NCBI GenBank assembly: GCA_030054095.1 | Contig: JASGCO010000022.1 | Location: 1 to 64,000 of the forward strand | Direction of reading: 5' to 3' | DNA from: Sediminibacterium sp. | GTDB lineage: Bacteria; Bacteroidota; Bacteroidia; B-17B0; Aurantibacillaceae | Length of the DNA: 64,000 nucleotides | Shown here: piece after piece, positions 61,143 through 64,000 of the stretch | Layout of the letters: every line of letters starts with the position of its first letter | Position numbering within the stretch: position 1 is the first letter of the stretch | The notes under the pieces: generated by a model | The model's input: the letters and a program-made list of their open reading frames with translations, nothing else | Databases searched by the model: none | What the model was told of the DNA's origin: nothing | Translations under genes and position numbers: made by a program

Positions 61143-62176
61143 TGAAAGTCCCTTTATTTATAGCAAAATTTAGCAGGTATGAATATTGGCCATGGTGGAT
61201 TTTTTATCTGCCCGTACTTCCATATTGGCTCTATCTGTCTTTAAAAACCAAATCTTTAACATATTTTACCGCTGCAAACCCCGGAATAGAACTGGGTGGA
61301 TTTTATGGAGAAAGTAAAAGCAAAATTCTTGATTTAATTGACAAGCGCTATTTACCTAAATCTGTATCGGTAGATAGTTCAGCAAGTGTTGAAAGTATCT
61401 TAGATCAGATGAACGCTATTGGGCTTTTATATCCGGTAATTGCGAAACCGGATGTTGGAGAGCGGGGCAATCAGGTCACCTTAATTCACACTGAACAAGA
61501 CTTGATACGTTACAACAGAACGTCAAAATCAAAATACATTATTCAGGAGTTTATTGATTATACAATTGAATTGGGCGTTTTGTACAGCAGAATGCCGGAT
61601 GAACAAAAGGGTAAAGTGACCTCTATTACACTAAAAGAATTTTTGAGCGTAACCGGCGACGGAACATCTACGGTGCTCGAACTAATGCAAAAAAAATTAC
61701 GTGCCAGATTTCAAATTGATCGACTGAGCAAAGAATTTCCAGATAAAATGAATGTTGTTTTGAAAGAAGGAGAACATATACTTTTAGAACCCATAGGTAA
61801 CCACTGCAGAGGCACACTGTTTATTGATAATAACTATCTGATTAATGACACGCTAAATGAGGTCTTTGATAAAATATGTGTACCGATTCATGGATTTTAC
61901 TATGGCAGATTTGATTTAAAAGTAAAGAGTATCGAAGATTTATATAAAGGGAATAATATCAGGATTATGGAACTGAACGGGGCAAGTTCTGAACCCGGAC
62001 ATATTTATGATCCTTCATTAACTCTTTTTAAAGCATATAAGGATTTATTAAGCCACTGGAAACGGTTAGCTGAAATATCCAACGCAAATATGAAACTTGG
62101 ATTTACTCCCGTTTCATTTTCTTTAATAATAAAGACGTATTGGAAGTTTGTCGTACTAAGAAATGGCCAATCTTAA
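61142..62176 (+). CDS. ATP-grasp domain ligase-like protein
   Basis: 344 residues from ATG 61142. An N-terminal hydrophobic region (about 16-32) may attach it to the membrane. ATP-grasp elements are VIAKPDVGERG (ATP lysine and loop, about 102-112), KYIIQEFIDYTIELGV, and IRIMELNGASSEPGHIYDP with the metal ligands E and N (about 278-296). Carboxylate-amine ligase chemistry is typical. It is last in the YceI-DinB-NRDE operon; substrate unknown. Confidence 0.85.
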   Translation: MKVPLFIAKFSRYEYWPWWIFYLPVLPYWLYLSLKTKSLTYFTAANPGIELGGFYGESKSKILDLIDKRYLPKSVSVDSSASVESILDQMNAIGLLYPVIAKPDVGERGNQVTLIHTEQDLIRYNRTSKSKYIIQEFIDYTIELGVLYSRMPDEQKGKVTSITLKEFLSVTGDGTSTVLELMQKKLRARFQIDRLSKEFPDKMNVVLKEGEHILLEPIGNHCRGTLFIDNNYLINDTLNEVFDKICVPIHGFYYGRFDLKVKSIEDLYKGNNIRIMELNGASSEPGHIYDPSLTLFKAYKDLLSHWKRLAEISNANMKLGFTPVSFSLIIKTYWKFVVLRNGQS

Positions 62177-62401
62177 AAAGCAGAGACATTTTGGAACTAC
62201 TATAACCTCAGGTTTTATGGAAGTTTAACGGGCAATACTTCCATGTATCTTTCGATGCAATTCTGTCACCTTCATCACACAAATCCAATCGCATTATGTG
62301 TTAAAATGGACTTACTAAGCTTTTTTACACATAGAATACATCACGATGTATTAAAGGGTATTTGTACTCGTCTTTTCTGAAGGCATAAAAATTATATGCA
62401 A

Positions 62402-63178
62402 TCATTTATGGTTATTTTTATGCCCTTTAGGAATTCCCAATATTATTGATGTAAGGATGGGTATGACAAATATCGCCACTGTTCCAAAGGAAAAAAGCAG
62501 GTCAATTATATGACTTTGCTCCGATTCAACCAACGCAGTATCAACACTCATGAAATATTCCAATCCTAAGCGTAAACCAAGTAAACCAATAACGATAAAA
62601 GCCATTGTGTCGAGAAAGGGAAAACGGTGCATGAGTTTTACAAAATACCCTGCTACAATACGCATGGTAATTATGCCAATAAAAACACCTGTACATATTA
62701 TATAAATGTTGTCGGTGTAGGCAACGGCAGCAAGTACATTGTCCAAAGAAAATACAAGATCCATTATTTCAACCATAATCACGGTTGACCAAAGTGGGCT
62801 TAAACCTAGAATGCGTTTTTTGGTAGCATGTTCTTTTACTTCTTCTTTGGCCTCTTCCATGATACCCTTGTCCTTCAGTATCAGTTCATAAAAGAACTTT
62901 AATGATAAAAATAAAAGATACCCGCCGCCGACTAGTTTTAACCAGTCAATTTTAATAAGATATTGGGCAAGTAATAAAGCTGCTCCCCTGAACACATAGG
63001 CAAGTATCAGTCCAATGCGTAAGGCTTTTGTTTGCTGATCTTTGGGTAAGTGCCTTACAAGTGTAGCTAATACGGCAGCATTGTCAACGGACAATAAACT
63101 CTCAATAAAAATGATATTGAGGATGGTAACTGATGCAGTAAAAAGATCGGGGCCTAAAATTGAATGTAAAAAGTCCAT
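62402..63178 (-). CDS. TerC-family integral membrane protein
   Basis: 258 residues, about seven membrane helices, with the two TerC signatures IESLLSVDNAAVLATLV (about 25-41) and MVEIMDLVFSLDNVLAAVAY (about 133-152). The acidic DN pairs are thought to bind metal. TerC/Alx proteins are linked to tellurite resistance and manganese export. The 225-base gap before it (62177-62401) holds only a small hairpin (ATGGAAGT/ACTTCCAT, 62217-62244). Confidence 0.92.
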   Translation of the reverse strand: MDFLHSILGPDLFTASVTILNIIFIESLLSVDNAAVLATLVRHLPKDQQTKALRIGLILAYVFRGAALLLAQYLIKIDWLKLVGGGYLLFLSLKFFYELILKDKGIMEEAKEEVKEHATKKRILGLSPLWSTVIMVEIMDLVFSLDNVLAAVAYTDNIYIICTGVFIGIITMRIVAGYFVKLMHRFPFLDTMAFIVIGLLGLRLGLEYFMSVDTALVESEQSHIIDLLFSFGTVAIFVIPILTSIILGIPKGHKNNHK

Positions 63179-63303
63179 AATTATTGGTTATTAAAGGTAC
63201 ATGTTTTTACAGAATCTCTGTATGTCAATAAGTTATCTGTCAGATTGTAGTTGCTTGAACGTTGGAGGTATTTTTCTTTTGTTCCGTCCATATCATTAAG
63301 TGG

Positions 63304-63323
63304 TAATTGTGATGTGACAATTA
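63304..63323. promoter_or_regulatory. Perfect palindrome TAATTGT-N6-ACAATTA
   Basis: Two 7-base arms around GATGTG pair fully, in the divergent region between the TerC gene (125 bases) and the SBBP gene (109 bases). The spacing differs from the TGTCA sites. Possible operator for either gene; regulator unknown. Confidence 0.4.
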
Positions 63324-63432
63324 TGTAACAAACGGCACCCGGTTGTTTTTGTTAAACGATACTTTTGATCTCCTAAAAACTGTTGTGTCCTCAGTAATAA
63401 CAGTAAATAGTAAAACTTTTTAACAGTAAACT

Positions 63433-64000
63433 ATGGAACAAAAAATACATTTTAAAACAGTTGTCATATTAACGGCGCTTTTTTGCTTAACGTCTTTGAT
63501 TGCTTTTCCTCAAACTTCCTTTAACTGGGTAATGGGTATGGGCGGTGCGGCAACTGATCAGGCAAGCGCTATTGATAAAGATGCGAATGGTAACATTTAT
63601 GCTGTTGGTTCGTTTTCGGGAACGGCGAACTTTGGGGTTAACTTTACGTCGGCAGGTACAACCAATGGGTTTATTGTTAAGATGGATCCTTCTGGTAATT
63701 ACCTTTGGTCGAAACACCTTGCCGGAAACTCTACAGCTAGAATAAATGACGTTAAAATAGATGCAACGGGTAATATTTACATGACCGGAGAATTTAATGC
63801 CGGAGCGGATTTTGACATGGGGGTAGGTACGGCATCTTTAACAAGTGCTTCAGTAGCAACATTTATACTAAAACTTGACCCATCAGGTAATTACATGTGG
63901 GCAAAGCAATTTGTGTCATTACCTCCTTCTGGTTCCAGTAATGGAAACAATATTGATTGCGATGCTTCAGGGAATATTTATATTGCAGGCGAATTTAACG
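63433..64000 (+). CDS. Secreted SBBP-repeat protein (partial, runs off the window)
   Basis: ATG 63433 opens a frame that continues past base 64000; 189 residues are visible. A signal peptide (to about 26, IAFPQ) is followed by beta-propeller repeats of the SBBP type: DANGNIYAVGSFSGTANFG, FIVKMDPSGNYLWSKHL, DATGNIYMTGEFNAGADFD, FILKLDPSGNYMWAKQF, DASGNIYIAGEFN. Such proteins normally end with a T9SS sorting domain, which would lie outside the window. Confidence 0.85.
   Translation, partial: MEQKIHFKTVVILTALFCLTSLIAFPQTSFNWVMGMGGAATDQASAIDKDANGNIYAVGSFSGTANFGVNFTSAGTTNGFIVKMDPSGNYLWSKHLAGNSTARINDVKIDATGNIYMTGEFNAGADFDMGVGTASLTSASVATFILKLDPSGNYMWAKQFVSLPPSGSSNGNNIDCDASGNIYIAGEFN

Noticed and set aside
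62217-62244. ATGGAAGT/ACTTCCAT hairpin as terminator of the ATP-grasp operon
   Set aside because: The stem is only 8 bp with a 12-base loop and no U-run follows. Too weak to call.

Overview
The window looks like the chromosome of a moderately A+T-rich member of the Bacteroidota. The signs are several secreted proteins with type IX secretion (T9SS) C-terminal sorting tails, DUF5686 and PD40-OmpA outer-membrane proteins, a LytTR response regulator, BatA-type proteins, and the TAnnTTTG promoter -7 element typical of the phylum. The genus cannot be fixed from this stretch.

The left 9.5 kb is the most unusual part. It is laid out like an integron. A tyrosine recombinase gene (8458-9537, +) faces away from an ordered set of minus-strand gene cassettes, with a short attI-like leader (about 8300-8457) between them. 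Four large imperfect palindromes (6140-6274, 3593-3727, 2665-2844, 1695-1876) lie after the cassette genes as attC sites do. Each site's outer 8-9 bases are the reverse complement of the bases at the start of the same cassette: exact at three boundaries and 7 of 8 at the fourth. That is the footprint expected from integron-type insertion. The recombinase lacks the extra helix region that marks canonical IntI. Cassette contents are a HARE-HTH/HrgA-like gene with a GIY-YIG-like gene, an AAA ATPase with RloB (AbiL/Rlo-type defence), a lipoprotein and a leucine-rich-repeat protein. A Crp/Fnr regulator, an outer-membrane protein and a DUF6326 protein may form a further cassette that leaves the window.

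From 9.5 to 45 kb the content is mostly housekeeping and envelope genes. It includes a dihydroorotase homologue without its metal ligands, a BatA-like protein, a prohibitin-like protein, OmpA/PD40, an M28 peptidase, DUF721, two phosphoethanolamine-transferase-like sulfatases, nadB, a NifU-type protein, a LytTR regulator, and an M43 metalloprotease carried by T9SS. It also holds three tandem single-stranded-DNA-binding proteins next to a Pif1-like helicase, DUF5686, lysC-lysA, an OsmC protein and a tRNA-Leu(GAG). A GC-rich structured intergenic element occurs three times (9592-9706, 15192-15350, 42718-42871), with compensatory changes in its stems.

From 45.5 to 62.2 kb lies a redox and secondary-metabolism region. 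A Crp/Fnr regulator and a SpoIIE phosphatase sit beside a tightly packed eight-gene operon: YceI, DM13 lipoprotein, DoxX, UbiA prenyltransferase, type III polyketide synthase, methyltransferase, FAD oxidoreductase and an iodotyrosine-deiodinase-like flavoprotein. This resembles the Streptomyces srsABC logic for methylated, oxidised phenolic lipids or quinones, here with a prenyltransferase added. A second set of operons follows: peroxiredoxin, Omp85-like, metallopeptidase; then an outer-membrane protein, YceI, DinB, TANGO2/NRDE and ATP-grasp. TGTCA-N6-TGACA palindromes lie upstream of the two YceI operons, suggesting one regulon. The window ends with a TerC-family protein and the start of an SBBP-repeat secreted protein.
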